A model generated the notes under the pieces. That model saw nothing but the letters and a program-made list of their open reading frames with translations, did no database searches and was not told where the DNA came from. 64,000 bases of DNA from Pararhizobium sp. A13 (GTDB taxonomy: Bacteria > Pseudomonadota > Alphaproteobacteria > Rhizobiales > Rhizobiaceae): NCBI RefSeq assembly GCF_040126305.1, contig NZ_CP149510.1, positions 659,001-723,000 of the forward strand, in the 5' to 3' direction. The translations under genes and the position numbers were made by a program. Shown piece after piece: positions 36,851-45,305 of the stretch (position 1 is the first letter of the stretch; each line of letters opens with the position of its first letter).

Positions 36851-37959
36851 TCGATATAAGTACGGCTGTCAGAGGCCTGCGATGGCTGGCGATCACGATG
36901 GTCTGCTGCAGCTGTGCTGCCTGTACGACCACGCAAGCGCCGAACAGCAAAGGATATATTTCCGAAAAGGTATACGGCGTGAAGGCGGGTCCGCGGGTCG
37001 CCTACGGCAAGAAAATTCCCAAGGGCCGTGGCCGCTATATGGTCGGCAAGCCCTATGTGGTGAAAGGCAAGCGCTATTATCCGAAGGAAGAGCCGAACTA
37101 CGACAAGAAGGGCGTCGCTTCCTGGTACGGCTCGGCGTTTCGCGGGCGCCTGACCGCAAACGGCGAAATTTACGACCCGGATCACCTTTCTGCCGCGCAT
37201 CCGACCCTTCCCCTGCCCAGCTATGTGCGGGTGACCAATCTTGAAAACGGTTCGTCGCTCATCGTGCGCGTCAACGATCGCGGTCCCTTTCATCACGGTC
37301 GCATCATCGACGTTTCCAGCAAGGCAGCCGACATGCTGGACCTGAAGCACCGCGGCACGGGCGCCGTTCGGGTGCAGTATGTGGACCACGCCCGCTTGGC
37401 CGGACACGATATGCCCTATCTCATGGCCTCCTACGTCAAGAAGAGTGATCGCTTCCCGGTCGTCAATCCGGAGCCTCAGATCGCAACCGGCGTGATGGTG
37501 GCCTATCAGTCGCTGGGCGACCATTTGCGGAGCGACGGTCAGTCTCTTTGGTCGACGCAGACGAACTTTGCCGGCAATACGCCAAGCGCCTCCTACCAGA
37601 CAGGGACCAGCGCCGCGGTCGCGTTCCAGACATTCGAGCAATTCGTGATGTTGCCTGAGATCGGCCACATAACCTTTGAGCGGCCGTCCGAATACGCCTT
37701 GGCCAACGGCCTGGGCGGCGATGCAGATGTCAAATATTGCTTGGACGAGCATATCGATGACGGTGTGCGCGGCATGTGCGAGGTTCAAGTTCTCCCTCTA
37801 CCGGGTGTCAATCGTAATAAGCGTCTGACCGGCGTGATCTCCATAAGGCGGCGCCGGTCTTGCCGAAGGGGCCACCGCTGGCGCGGGACACAATCATTCT
37901 TCCCGAAGGCGAAATCTCCGGACTGCGTGAAAGGCGGTTCTCCTCCGGTCCGAAAATGA
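36844..37959 (+). CDS. rlpA: RlpA-like double-psi beta-barrel protein
   Basis: 371 residues from the ATG at 36844 (MGIDISTAVRGLRWLAITMV); an earlier in-frame ATG at 36793 lies inside the copper-protein remnant. Hydrophobic signal segment followed by CCSCAACTTTQ, an unorthodox lipobox. RlpA core: GVASWYGSAFRGRLTANGEIYDPDHLSAAHPTLPLPSYVRVTN, LIVRVNDRGPFHHGRIIDVSSKAADML with the catalytic-type Asp (NDRGPF). RlpA proteins cleave denuded glycan at the septum. The long C-terminal part (after about 190) has no SPOR domain I can see, and its basic end RRRRSCRRGHRWRG looks like frameshifted sequence. Confidence 0.8.
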   Translation: MGIDISTAVRGLRWLAITMVCCSCAACTTTQAPNSKGYISEKVYGVKAGPRVAYGKKIPKGRGRYMVGKPYVVKGKRYYPKEEPNYDKKGVASWYGSAFRGRLTANGEIYDPDHLSAAHPTLPLPSYVRVTNLENGSSLIVRVNDRGPFHHGRIIDVSSKAADMLDLKHRGTGAVRVQYVDHARLAGHDMPYLMASYVKKSDRFPVVNPEPQIATGVMVAYQSLGDHLRSDGQSLWSTQTNFAGNTPSASYQTGTSAAVAFQTFEQFVMLPEIGHITFERPSEYALANGLGGDADVKYCLDEHIDDGVRGMCEVQVLPLPGVNRNKRLTGVISIRRRRSCRRGHRWRGTQSFFPKAKSPDCVKGGSPPVRK

Positions 37960-38017
37960 ACCGGGCGTGCCGGGCATGCCGCGCCACCGGCGGTCACTCC
38001 ACTTGACTCTACCATTG

Positions 38018-38036
38018 CGATTTAATCGGATGCGAT
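38018..38036. promoter_or_regulatory. OhrR-type operator upstream of ohrR
   Basis: CGATTTAATCGGATGCGAT, 32 bases before the ohrR start. The same motif occurs twice upstream of ohr (39223-39240 and 39280-39298). Confidence 0.65.
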
Positions 38037-38067
38037 CTATATAACGACAAAGGCCCTATAAAGGATC

Positions 38068-38556
38068 ATGCCCGTGACCGCAGCACAAACAAAGACAAGC
38101 TCCGATCCGTCCTCGCAGACCGGCAGCAAAAAACTTTCGAATTTTCTCTGCTTTGCGGTCTACTCGGCGAATCTGGCCTTCGGCCGCGCCTACAAGCCGA
38201 TCATGGATGCGCTCGGCCTGACCTACACCCAGTATATCGCCATGGTGGCGCTGTCCGAAGAGGACGACCAGACCGTAGGCGCGCTCGGCGAAAAGCTCTT
38301 CCTGGAATCCAACACGCTGACGCCGATCCTCAAGAAGCTGGAGCAGATCGGCTATCTCCAGCGTCAGCGCGATCCCGCCGACGAACGGCAGGTGCGGGTG
38401 AGCCTGACGCCAGCCGGACGCAGTCTTCTTGAAACGGACCCCGCCGCATCGCTGGTCGACGCCACCGGGCTCGGCGACGATTTCTTTGTGGTGCAGCAGG
38501 CCGTGGCAAGGCTGCGCGACAATCTCCTGCGGGCCACGCAGCGGGACAAGGCATGA
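38068..38556 (+). CDS. ohrR: Organic-hydroperoxide-sensing repressor OhrR
   Basis: 162 residues, MarR family. Sensor Cys28 in NFLCFAVYSANLAFGRAYKP; winged helix TVGALGEKLFLESNTLTPILKKLEQIGYLQRQRDPADERQVRVSLT. No second conserved cysteine is evident, so it looks like a one-Cys type. Represses ohr until Cys28 is oxidised by organic peroxides. Convergent with ohr. Confidence 0.92.
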   Translation: MPVTAAQTKTSSDPSSQTGSKKLSNFLCFAVYSANLAFGRAYKPIMDALGLTYTQYIAMVALSEEDDQTVGALGEKLFLESNTLTPILKKLEQIGYLQRQRDPADERQVRVSLTPAGRSLLETDPAASLVDATGLGDDFFVVQQAVARLRDNLLRATQRDKA

Positions 38557-38707
38557 TCGGCAGGACGTTGCCCTCTCTCCTGGAATTTTGCGCAGCGGCT
38601 TCCAGGCGCCGCGACGCCGCGCACCGCATGGGAGATCGATTGGACGTGTGTCCGAACAAGCGCGATGGCGCCTCGATCGTTGTTCATTCCGTCTAGAAAA
38701 TGCAAAT

Positions 38708-38724
38708 GCGGCCGAATCGGCCGC
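38708..38724. terminator. GC-rich hairpin between ohrR and ohr
   Basis: GCGGCCG-AAT-CGGCCGC, perfect 7-base arms. No T-run follows; a weak candidate terminator for ohrR. Confidence 0.35.
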
Positions 38725-38753
38725 GGCAAGGTCAGCGTCTCATGCGAAGAGCG

Positions 38754-38782
38754 TCGGGTCTGCCGCCGGCAGGCAGACCCGA
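38754..38782 (-). terminator. Hairpin 10 bases after the ohr stop
   Basis: Perfect 11-base arms TCGGGTCTGCC / GGCAGACCCGA with a 7-base loop. Strong stem without a T-run; likely transcript 3' end of ohr. Confidence 0.5.
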
Positions 38783-38792
38783 CCGATCCGGT

Positions 38793-39188
38793 TTAGATAA
38801 GGTTGGTCGCAACGTCGACGTTGCCGCGCGTCGCCTTGGAATAGGGGCAGATCTCATGGGCTGCGTGGATCAGTTCATGGGCGACGTCGCGGTCGATGCC
38901 CGGCAGGCTGACGTTGAGGCGCGCCCGCAGGAAGTAGGAGCCGTCGTCGACGTTCAGATCGATCTCGGCATGGACCTCGACACCTTCCGGAAGCTTGATG
39001 TTTCTCTGGGCGGCGGCGACCTCGATCGCGCCCATGTAACAGGCCGACCAGGCGGCACCGAAGAGGTTTTCGGCGGCCGGGTGCGGCTGCGTCAGCTTGA
39101 GGTCCAGCTTGCCGTCGCTGCTGCGGGCAAAGCCGTCGCGGCCGCCCTTGTTGTGGGTCTTTCCGGTGAAAAGAAGCTTCTCGGTCAT
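38793..39188 (-). CDS. ohr: Organic hydroperoxide resistance protein Ohr
   Basis: 131 residues, OsmC/Ohr family thiol peroxidase that reduces fatty-acid and other organic peroxides. Catalytic Cys50 (WSACYMGAIE) and resolving Cys114 (HEICPYSKATRGNVDV), plus the active-site Arg in KGGRDGFARS. Two OhrR-type operators stand upstream at 39215-39241 and 39278-39298. Confidence 0.96.
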   Translation of the reverse strand: MTEKLLFTGKTHNKGGRDGFARSSDGKLDLKLTQPHPAAENLFGAAWSACYMGAIEVAAAQRNIKLPEGVEVHAEIDLNVDDGSYFLRARLNVSLPGIDRDVAHELIHAAHEICPYSKATRGNVDVATNLI

Positions 39189-39214
39189 GGCGATATCCTT
39201 TGTGTTCGCTTTTG

Positions 39215-39241
39215 CTCGTATCCGATCTAATCGGATGCGAG
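39215..39241. promoter_or_regulatory. OhrR-type operator, proximal to ohr
   Basis: CTCG-T-ATCCGAT-CTA-ATCGGAT-G-CGAG: twelve-base arms with one mismatch, 26 bases from the ohr start. Confidence 0.75.
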
Positions 39242-39277
39242 TTAACTACGCTTCGTGCGGACCCTTGTCAACACTAT

Positions 39278-39298
39278 TCCGATTTAATCGGATACGAT
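39278..39298. promoter_or_regulatory. OhrR-type operator, distal to ohr
   Basis: TCCGAT-TTA-ATCGGA within CGATTTAATCGGATACGAT, 90 bases from the ohr start. Confidence 0.65.
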
Positions 39299-39842
39299 TT
39301 ATATTCGGCAGCGCGCTGGGGTGAGATCGATTGCGAAACCGGCGCCTCCACCATCCCCGTCCATCCCCGCCTTTTGCGCCCGTGCCATACTCCTCTCGTC
39401 TCGCCATCGGATACACCGGAAAGCGTTGCCGACGAGGCGGGGCCGGTGCCTACGGTCGGTGTTTGAAACGCAGGCGCGGCCGCGGGGGCCTGCAGAAAAT
39501 GGTTTCCCTCTCGTCTGAAACAGGACGGGGCGTGCCTGTGAGGCACACATGAGGAGCGGCGACTGGTGTGTCGAAAGACAGGCCCTTCGTGGCGCGGCAG
39601 CGAGAGCTGCGAGCACCACCCTGTACCGGAAAAAGGTGCCGCCATCCCCGCAGAGAAACCGCAGTTGCAGGTAAAAACCACCGCGACGGGACACATCGCG
39701 TGTCACTTTTATCTACTCAACCAGGCACACGATGTGCCCCGGCCGATCCCGCCTGGCCCTTGAGGCCGGCGAACCGAAAATGACTTGAAGCACGGGCGAA
39801 AAACCGCCGCGTGATTGCAGGTGCGTGCACAGACCATGAGCC
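39299..39842. other. Gene-free stretch with small hairpins
   Basis: No convincing gene. Short stems include GTGCCT-GTG-AGGCAC (near 39533). A 140-codon minus-strand frame (39274-39696) is Arg/Pro/Ser-rich and covers an operator at its 3' end, so I treat it as noncoding. Confidence 0.5.
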
Positions 39843-39855
39843 CCTCGCCACCCGG

Positions 39856-39939
39856 TTCGAAAAGCTGCGCGCGTCCATCGCGAAGATGGAAGAGGAAAGG
39901 CTGGAACTGGAAATGTTGCGGGAAGAGATCGAGGGGTGG
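39856..39939 (+). pseudogene. Stray copy of the 3' end of an uup-like gene
   Basis: Translates as FEKLRASIAKMEEERLELEM plus LREEIEG, almost the same as the last residues of Uup at 36230-36308 (LEKLRASITKMEEEWLELEM plus LREELEG). Most base differences are silent, so it descends from a functional uup homologue rather than a recent copy. The stop is lost (TAG position reads TGG). Only the C-terminal tip is present. Confidence 0.75.
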
Positions 39940-40070
39940 TTGGGGCCGAGGGGTTGGGTGGGCTGCGGACGCAGCGTCGGCTTTGCGCACATTTTCAGCC
40001 ATTCGTGGCGCCTCTCCCCAGCCGACCTGCGCACATTCGCCGAAGCATTGGCGCGAGGAACTCGCTGAGC

Positions 40071-42086
40071 CTAGGAACTCGGAAGCCCGGCTCTCGACAG
40101 CATTTCGAGGAACCGCGAGTGATGATGATCCTCTACATAGCGCGGCACAAAACCGGGCGAGACATTGCTCAGATTGAGATGTGGGAGTTGTGACAGGCAA
40201 TGATGGATGGCCCGGGACGCTTCTTCGCTATTTCCCGTAGCGGCCGCCGCCGCCGCCCAATAAAGGGCGCCGCGAACGAAGCCCGGCTTTGTGCTGACCA
40301 CTCTGCGAGCAACTTCGAGAGCCCGTTGATCGTTGCCGCCGGCGAACTGGGCCACGACCATGCTGTGGTGACGCCAGAAATCGATGACATCATGCGCTCC
40401 AAGCCGGATCGCCTCGTTGGCCTCATGCAGCGCCTCGCTTATTTGCCCGCGCAAGCCGTAGAGTTCCGCAAGATCCCCATGGGCACTGGGATAGCTTGGG
40501 TTTAGGCTGACCGCGTGCCGGCACTCGACAATTGCCTCGTCAATTCGGCCCGCACATTCATAAGCGAATGACAGGATGCATCGGGCAATTTCATCGTCAG
40601 GCACCGCCCGCACGGCAGCTTCCGCAAGCCGTAGCGAACGCTCGACATGCTCCTGTTTCCATGGAAGTGCACCAAAGGCCAGGGCCATGGACGTCGCGAC
40701 AGACAGCGTCCGCTTTGCCCGCGCATTGTCGGGCGCTATCGCAACGGCCTTCTCGGCGAGTTCCATCGCAATCAGCAGCGAGTCCCGCGTCATTTCAAAA
40801 TACTTTGTGTAAGCCTCGTTCACCAGCCTGCGCACTTCAGAGGCGCCAGGCGGGCTTTTGTCGCGAACTTTCCAGTTCGTCAGTTGAAGTGCGAGGCTCA
40901 CGGCCAATACGACGGATTGCGCGATCCGGTCCTGGAAATCGAGTGCGTTCTCGGAATGGCCATCGAACTTCTGTGCCCAGACATTGTGAGCGCTGGTAGC
41001 GTCGACAAGCTGGACGTTTACCCTCATTTCATCGCGGAACCTCTGGATGCTGCCGCTCAGGACATAACGCGCCCGCAATGTTCGTGGAATTTTGGATTCA
41101 TCGCATGCGTCATGCTTCTGCAGGGGCGAGAAGCCCGCGAGGACGACATAGTCGGTCTGCTGGGAGAGAGACGTGATGATGTCCTGCACGAGCCCCCTGG
41201 CAAAATAGGTGTCGCCACGCTCACCTGTCAGATTGACGAAGTTGGCGACACTGATAGATGGGCGCCCGAAGCGCCGGCCTGCCGGGCCATCTCTCGCTGG
41301 CTGCAAATGAACGGAATTCGAGGCGGTATTGGCGGCCGGCAGCATGGATTGCCAGAGCGCTCGCGTCTCAGGGCTGACTTCGACGCCGAATTCCTGCTTC
41401 AACATGCTTCTGCACGTCTCGAATGTCCGCATCGCCCGGTCGTGTTGGCCGCAGGCGATAAGCAATTCCATCTTGAGCCGATGGGATGCTTCCCGCGTCG
41501 GTTCCATTGCGAGGAGACGATCGGCCAGGGCCAGCCCCGTTTCCACGTCGACGAGACGGCCAAGCTTTTCAAAGGAGTCAAGCGCGAGGTTCAGCAGCCT
41601 GTCGCGCTCCAAGGCCACCCAATCATCGAACGCGCTTCTTCCCAGGTAGAAGCCGTCGAGAAACGGGCCGCCATAGGACGCCAGAGCCATTTCGAGCTCT
41701 TGCGGCGAGCGGGCAGTAAGCGCTGCTTCAAAATCCTCGACATCGACCCCGACAGTGTCCGGCTTAAGGCCAATGATATCCTTCCGGGATTGGATGATAT
41801 CGGCGCCGGCTCGCATGAGGTTGCGGCGCAGAACGCTGATAGTCTGCCGCAGGCTGTTGCGCGCGTGCTCGCCATCGCTGTCGCCCCAAAGCAAGTCGGC
41901 CAGTTTGTCCCGTGGCGCCGCCATCCCAGGACACCGGGCGAGATATGCGATGATGGCCGAACCTCTCTTGCCCGTCAGCCAGACCTGGCCGTCTTGCTCC
42001 TTCTCGATTCGGAATCCGCCGAAAAGAAAAATTCTCAGTCTGGCAATGCGGTCGCAAGTCGGCATTTGCGCTTTAAAGCAGTTCAT
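40071..42086 (-). CDS. SARP/BTAD-type regulator with TolB-like and TPR regions
   Basis: 671 residues. N-terminal winged helix (about 18-110, LRIFLFGGFRIEKEQDGQVW...RNSLRQTISVLRRNL), bacterial transcriptional activation domain (about 115-250, DFEAALTARSP...HDRAMRTFETCRSMLKQEFGVEVSPETR), a TolB/FlgO-like segment (about 275-400, SISVANFVNLTGERGDTYFARGLVQDIITSLSQ), then TPRs to the end (AIVECRHAVSLNPSYPSAHGDLAELYGLRGQISEALHEANEAIRLG). Same layout as the adenylate-cyclase-associated regulators of rhizobia, without the cyclase. Cytoplasmic. Divergent from the VWA gene; target unknown. Confidence 0.85.
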   Translation of the reverse strand: MNCFKAQMPTCDRIARLRIFLFGGFRIEKEQDGQVWLTGKRGSAIIAYLARCPGMAAPRDKLADLLWGDSDGEHARNSLRQTISVLRRNLMRAGADIIQSRKDIIGLKPDTVGVDVEDFEAALTARSPQELEMALASYGGPFLDGFYLGRSAFDDWVALERDRLLNLALDSFEKLGRLVDVETGLALADRLLAMEPTREASHRLKMELLIACGQHDRAMRTFETCRSMLKQEFGVEVSPETRALWQSMLPAANTASNSVHLQPARDGPAGRRFGRPSISVANFVNLTGERGDTYFARGLVQDIITSLSQQTDYVVLAGFSPLQKHDACDESKIPRTLRARYVLSGSIQRFRDEMRVNVQLVDATSAHNVWAQKFDGHSENALDFQDRIAQSVVLAVSLALQLTNWKVRDKSPPGASEVRRLVNEAYTKYFEMTRDSLLIAMELAEKAVAIAPDNARAKRTLSVATSMALAFGALPWKQEHVERSLRLAEAAVRAVPDDEIARCILSFAYECAGRIDEAIVECRHAVSLNPSYPSAHGDLAELYGLRGQISEALHEANEAIRLGAHDVIDFWRHHSMVVAQFAGGNDQRALEVARRVVSTKPGFVRGALYWAAAAAATGNSEEASRAIHHCLSQLPHLNLSNVSPGFVPRYVEDHHHSRFLEMLSRAGLPSS

Positions 42087-42201
42087 GACGAAATCCTAAT
42101 ACAAAACTAACACCACGCCCAGCCTTCAAACGCCGTTGTGACGCCAGCTCAATTAAACCTTCGAACAGAGCAACCAGGACGCAACTGGCCGGGGGCTGGC
42201 A

Positions 42202-43035
42202 ATGGGGACCAATTCATTCTTGACACTGGCGGGGAGCCTCGCGGCTTCGATTTTTTGGGGACTGCAGGCACATACCGCCGACGTTGACGCTGCCATCGTA
42301 TTCGCGGTCGATTTCTCATCCTCGATCGACCCAGATACTGCCGACCTGCAGCGAAAGGGACATGCCGCTGCCCTTACTTCGCCGGAGATCGTTGCGGCCA
42401 TTGCCGGCAATCATCTTGGCTGCATTAGCGTTGCTTATTTTGAATGGGCGAGTCCGGGGCGCGTCAGGAAAGTGCTGCCCTGGACGAATATCTGCGGGCT
42501 AGAAGATGCCGAAGCGGCCGCCCTGATGATCCGCGAGAGGGGCGACACAGGCTTTGGCCGCAGGGGGCGAGGCGGCACGTCCGTTTCCTCAGCCATCGAC
42601 GTCGCAAGTCTGTTACTCGATCAGTTTCCAGGAAGGGCCAACAAAAAAATAATCGACATCTCCGCCAATGGCGAGAATAACGACGGGCGTCCTGTTGAGC
42701 CGAGCAGGGTGAAGGCAATTGCCAAGGGATACACGATCAATGCGATTGCCATTCCAGCCCAGGACGAGAACCCTGGCCGTCAGCTGGCATCCTATTTTGC
42801 CGACTATGTCATTGGTGGTCCCGAGGCTTTCGTCATGACGCCGACCGATCCAGGCGACTACGCCACGGCTCTCCGCCGCAAATTGGCGACCGAAATAAGT
42901 ATGAACGTTGATCCACAATTCCCGCCAGAGGCGGATGTCGGCTTTCGAAGAGGCAATCTGAGTCGGGAATGGGGCGATGAGCAGACCGGGGACATTGCCT
43001 CCTCTGTGCCAAAAAGCGAATTTTCAAACCAGTAA
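42202..43035 (+). CDS. Secreted DUF1194 von Willebrand factor A-like protein
   Basis: 277 residues. Signal peptide to about LQAHTA-DVD. VWA-like domain with intact metal-site motif DFSSS (Asp37, Ser39, Ser41), then GGTSVSSAIDVASLL and IIDISANGENNDGRPVEPSR; DUF1194 proteins share exactly this layout. Probably periplasmic or exported, binding a partner through the metal site. 115 bases from the SARP-like gene, divergent, so possibly its target. Confidence 0.85.
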   Translation: MGTNSFLTLAGSLAASIFWGLQAHTADVDAAIVFAVDFSSSIDPDTADLQRKGHAAALTSPEIVAAIAGNHLGCISVAYFEWASPGRVRKVLPWTNICGLEDAEAAALMIRERGDTGFGRRGRGGTSVSSAIDVASLLLDQFPGRANKKIIDISANGENNDGRPVEPSRVKAIAKGYTINAIAIPAQDENPGRQLASYFADYVIGGPEAFVMTPTDPGDYATALRRKLATEISMNVDPQFPPEADVGFRRGNLSREWGDEQTGDIASSVPKSEFSNQ

Positions 43036-43045
43036 TTCCGTGGCC

Positions 43046-43438
43046 TCAGCCACCCCGCATGTAACCCTTGACGCTCAGGAAAGCGCCCAGCGTACCGATG
43101 ATCAATGCCGCCACGACGGTAGAGGCGCGGCCGCTATAGATAGTCGAACCCGTCGCAATTGCGACCTGCGGCAAGACGATGCGGATGATGCCACCGATTG
43201 TCATGAGCCAGCCCAGCGCTGTGATGATCACGCGCCAGTCCATCTGCCATCTATTGTGCAGGTTGACGATTGCGAGACCAGCGAGCAGCGACAGAAGACC
43301 GGACAGATAGAACAGGATGCCAAAGTGCAGCGCCTCCGCGATCATGGTCTCATACATGCCAAGATTGATCAGCATGCCGAGCGCGACCGCGGCGAATGTC
43401 GGCCCCAGGAGTCTGGCGAGAAATAACGATCGATCCAA
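43046..43438 (-). CDS. Small integral membrane protein, four helices
   Basis: 130 residues from a TTG at 43438, with CGGAGG seven bases upstream; the frame is open to 43681, but that extra part lacks helices and overlaps the next gene. Four hydrophobic segments (ALGMLINLGMYETMIAEALHFGILFYLSGLLSLLAGL..., WRVIITALGWLMTIGGIIRIVLP, VVAALIIGTLGAFLSV). Unrecognised family. Confidence 0.7.
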   Translation of the reverse strand: MDRSLFLARLLGPTFAAVALGMLINLGMYETMIAEALHFGILFYLSGLLSLLAGLAIVNLHNRWQMDWRVIITALGWLMTIGGIIRIVLPQVAIATGSTIYSGRASTVVAALIIGTLGAFLSVKGYMRGG

Positions 43439-43668
43439 GAGGCACCTCCGCTCCGCGCCGACCAATGAATATGTAGGCGTAGAAGCCAGCGCGTCAAACG
43501 TGGTGAGCGCAGAACCACCGTAGTCCAACGCACTGGCGAGCGAGACCACCAACGTCGGCTCGTCGGTCAGCAGCCGAAACTTCGCTCGACGCTCCTTAAC
43601 GTCCACAAAAACGTCCACAAACCGAGTGTTCCCGTCGTTCGGGTTCCAGCAGATTGACCCTCTTCGTC

Positions 43669-44154
43669 TCACCACAGCCACCTCCGGACGCGGGCCTTGT
43701 AGGCGAGATAGACGTCACCGAACTTCCGCTCGAGATAGGCCTCCTCGCGGGCGACCACGCCGTAGCGGATGACGAGATAGAACAGCACCAATAGGACGAT
43801 GAGCCACAGGCTGTCGAAGGCGACGGCGAGGCCGATAAGGCCGAGGAACATGGCGATATAGATCGGGTTGCGCGTGAAGCGGTAGGGGCCCTCCTCGACG
43901 ATCGTCGACGTCGGCTGGGTGGTCTGGATCTGCGTCCCTGCGCGGTGGAAGGTCGCCGCCGCCCAGATCAGCAGCGCCAGGCCGGCGAGGAACACGATGC
44001 CGCCCAGCCAGCCGGCCGGTGCGGCCGCCGGCAGGAACGGCAGCGGATAGAGCCAGTCGAGCGCGAGCCCGGCGATCGCCGCAAGCGCCCAGGGGATCGG
44101 CGGCCGTACCGCCGCGCCTGAACTGTCGCGCAAATTCCCGGTCGCGTCGTTCAT
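43669..44154 (-). CDS. Isoprenylcysteine carboxyl methyltransferase-family membrane protein
   Basis: 161 residues from the ATG at 44154. ICMT/PEMT-like: helices LAAIAGLALDWLYPLPFLP and LGGIVFLAGLALLIWAAATF, then TQPTSTIVEEGPYRFTRNPIYIAMFLGLIG, the SAM-binding RHPxY-type motif, and EEAYLERKFGDVYLAYKARVRRWL. Methylates a small lipid-like or thiol substrate; unknown. Its 3' end is close to the frame of the preceding membrane gene. Confidence 0.85.
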   Translation of the reverse strand: MNDATGNLRDSSGAAVRPPIPWALAAIAGLALDWLYPLPFLPAAAPAGWLGGIVFLAGLALLIWAAATFHRAGTQIQTTQPTSTIVEEGPYRFTRNPIYIAMFLGLIGLAVAFDSLWLIVLLVLFYLVIRYGVVAREEAYLERKFGDVYLAYKARVRRWLW

Positions 44155-44464
44155 GCCGCTACCCGTCCGATCCACTCCCTGGCACCCGGAATTTCGGCCC
44201 CTCCACCGATAGGAGTTTACGTCGCTTCGAAAGAGATTTGAAGGCAGAACGGAAGCACTTTGGCTGATCGACACACCCACCCTGTCACGTCGCCCTTACA
44301 GGCCCTTGGGGCGGGGATCCAGTGACCTACCGTCGGTCGGGCGTTTCGCGCCGCGTGATTGCGGGCGCATGTGCGATCCCGATACACGTCTTCGTGGATT
44401 TCAATAGTTAGTAATTCACTTAACTATCCATTGCATCAAAATCCGCATTGTGATACTTAGGTAT
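44155..44464. other. Gene-free stretch, promoter of the arsR operon at its right end
   Basis: Divergent promoters. The only structure I can support is the ArsR-type operator near 44404-44427. Confidence 0.45.
44404..44427. promoter_or_regulatory. ArsR-type operator
   Basis: ATAGTTA-N10-TAACTAT, perfect 7-base arms, 37 bases before the arsR start. A third TTAACTAT half lies at 44468-44475, just inside the coding region. Confidence 0.6.
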
Positions 44465-44815
44465 ATGCTTAACTATTCGAACCAGCTCGATCTCATGTTT
44501 CAGGCGCTCGCCGATCCGGCACGCCGCACAATGGTGGAACGGCTCTGCCGCGGACCGGCTTCGGTCAGCGAACTGGCGGGACCGCTCACCATGTCGCTGC
44601 CCTCGGTGATGCAGCACCTGCAGGTGCTGGAACTGAGCGGCCTGGTCCAGTCGACGAAGATCGGGCGGGTCAGGACCTGCACGATCGACCGCCAGGTCCT
44701 GAGCCTGGCAGAGCAATGGATCTCCGACCGCCGCGCATTGTGGGAACGCCGCCTCGATGCACTGGGGGAGTATCTCGCCGAAGACAGTAGAGAAACCGAA
44801 GGGAGCAAGACATGA
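44465..44815 (+). CDS. ArsR-family transcriptional regulator
   Basis: 116 residues from MLNYSNQLDLMFQALADPAR; winged helix MVERLCRGPASVSELAGPLTMSLPSVMQHLQVLELSGLVQSTKIGRVRTCTID. No metal-binding cysteine motif, so not a metal sensor of the ArsR type. Forms an ATGA overlap with the first SRPBCC gene, a common arrangement of ArsR with AHSA1-type proteins. Confidence 0.9.
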   Translation: MLNYSNQLDLMFQALADPARRTMVERLCRGPASVSELAGPLTMSLPSVMQHLQVLELSGLVQSTKIGRVRTCTIDRQVLSLAEQWISDRRALWERRLDALGEYLAEDSRETEGSKT

Positions 44816-45285
44816 CCGAACGCAGCGTTACCCACGCCACATTCATCATCGAGCGCGTCTATGACGCCGCGCCCGCCCGCGTCTTCAAGGCCTTTTCCGA
44901 CCCGGCCGCCCGCGACCGCTGGTTCGTCAAAGCCGATGGCTGGCCGATCGCCGAATATTCGTTCGATTTCCGCGTCGGCGGCCGCGAATCCGGCCGCTTC
45001 AGCCCGGACGGCGGTACGATGATCTATAACGACACCGTCTATCACGACATCGTGCCCGACAACCGGATGATCTTCGCCTATACGATGACGATCGGCGAAA
45101 ACCGCATTTCCGCGTCGCTCGCCACTGTGGAACTGAAGCCCGAAGGCAAGCGGACACGGCTCGTTTTCACCGAGCAGGGCGCCTTCCTCGACGGGCTGGA
45201 CCAGGTGGTAGATCGCGAACAAGGCTGGCGGGGAATCCTTGGCCATCTCGCCCGCGAACTCGAACGCGACGCGGCAGCCGCCTGA
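44812..45285 (+). CDS. SRPBCC (AHSA1-like) protein, first of a tandem pair
   Basis: 157 residues, START/Bet v 1-like fold. Opening TERSVTHATFIIERVYDAAPARVFKAFSDPAARDRWF and LVFTEQGAFLDGLD near the end are family marks. Binds an unknown hydrophobic ligand. About 60% similar in pattern to the next gene, so they are tandem duplicates; 20 bases apart. Confidence 0.9.
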   Translation: MTERSVTHATFIIERVYDAAPARVFKAFSDPAARDRWFVKADGWPIAEYSFDFRVGGRESGRFSPDGGTMIYNDTVYHDIVPDNRMIFAYTMTIGENRISASLATVELKPEGKRTRLVFTEQGAFLDGLDQVVDREQGWRGILGHLARELERDAAAA

Positions 45286-45305
45286 GCGGAGAGGAGGAAA
45301 CTGTC

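Noticed and set aside
39274..39696. 140-codon minus-strand frame next to ohr
   Set aside because: Arg/Ser/Pro-rich, covers an OhrR-type operator and contains no recognisable domain or ribosome site.
43439..43681. N-terminal extension of the four-helix membrane protein
   Set aside because: The extension lacks helices, overlaps the adjoining gene, and a TTG with a strong ribosome site at 43438 gives the normal layout.
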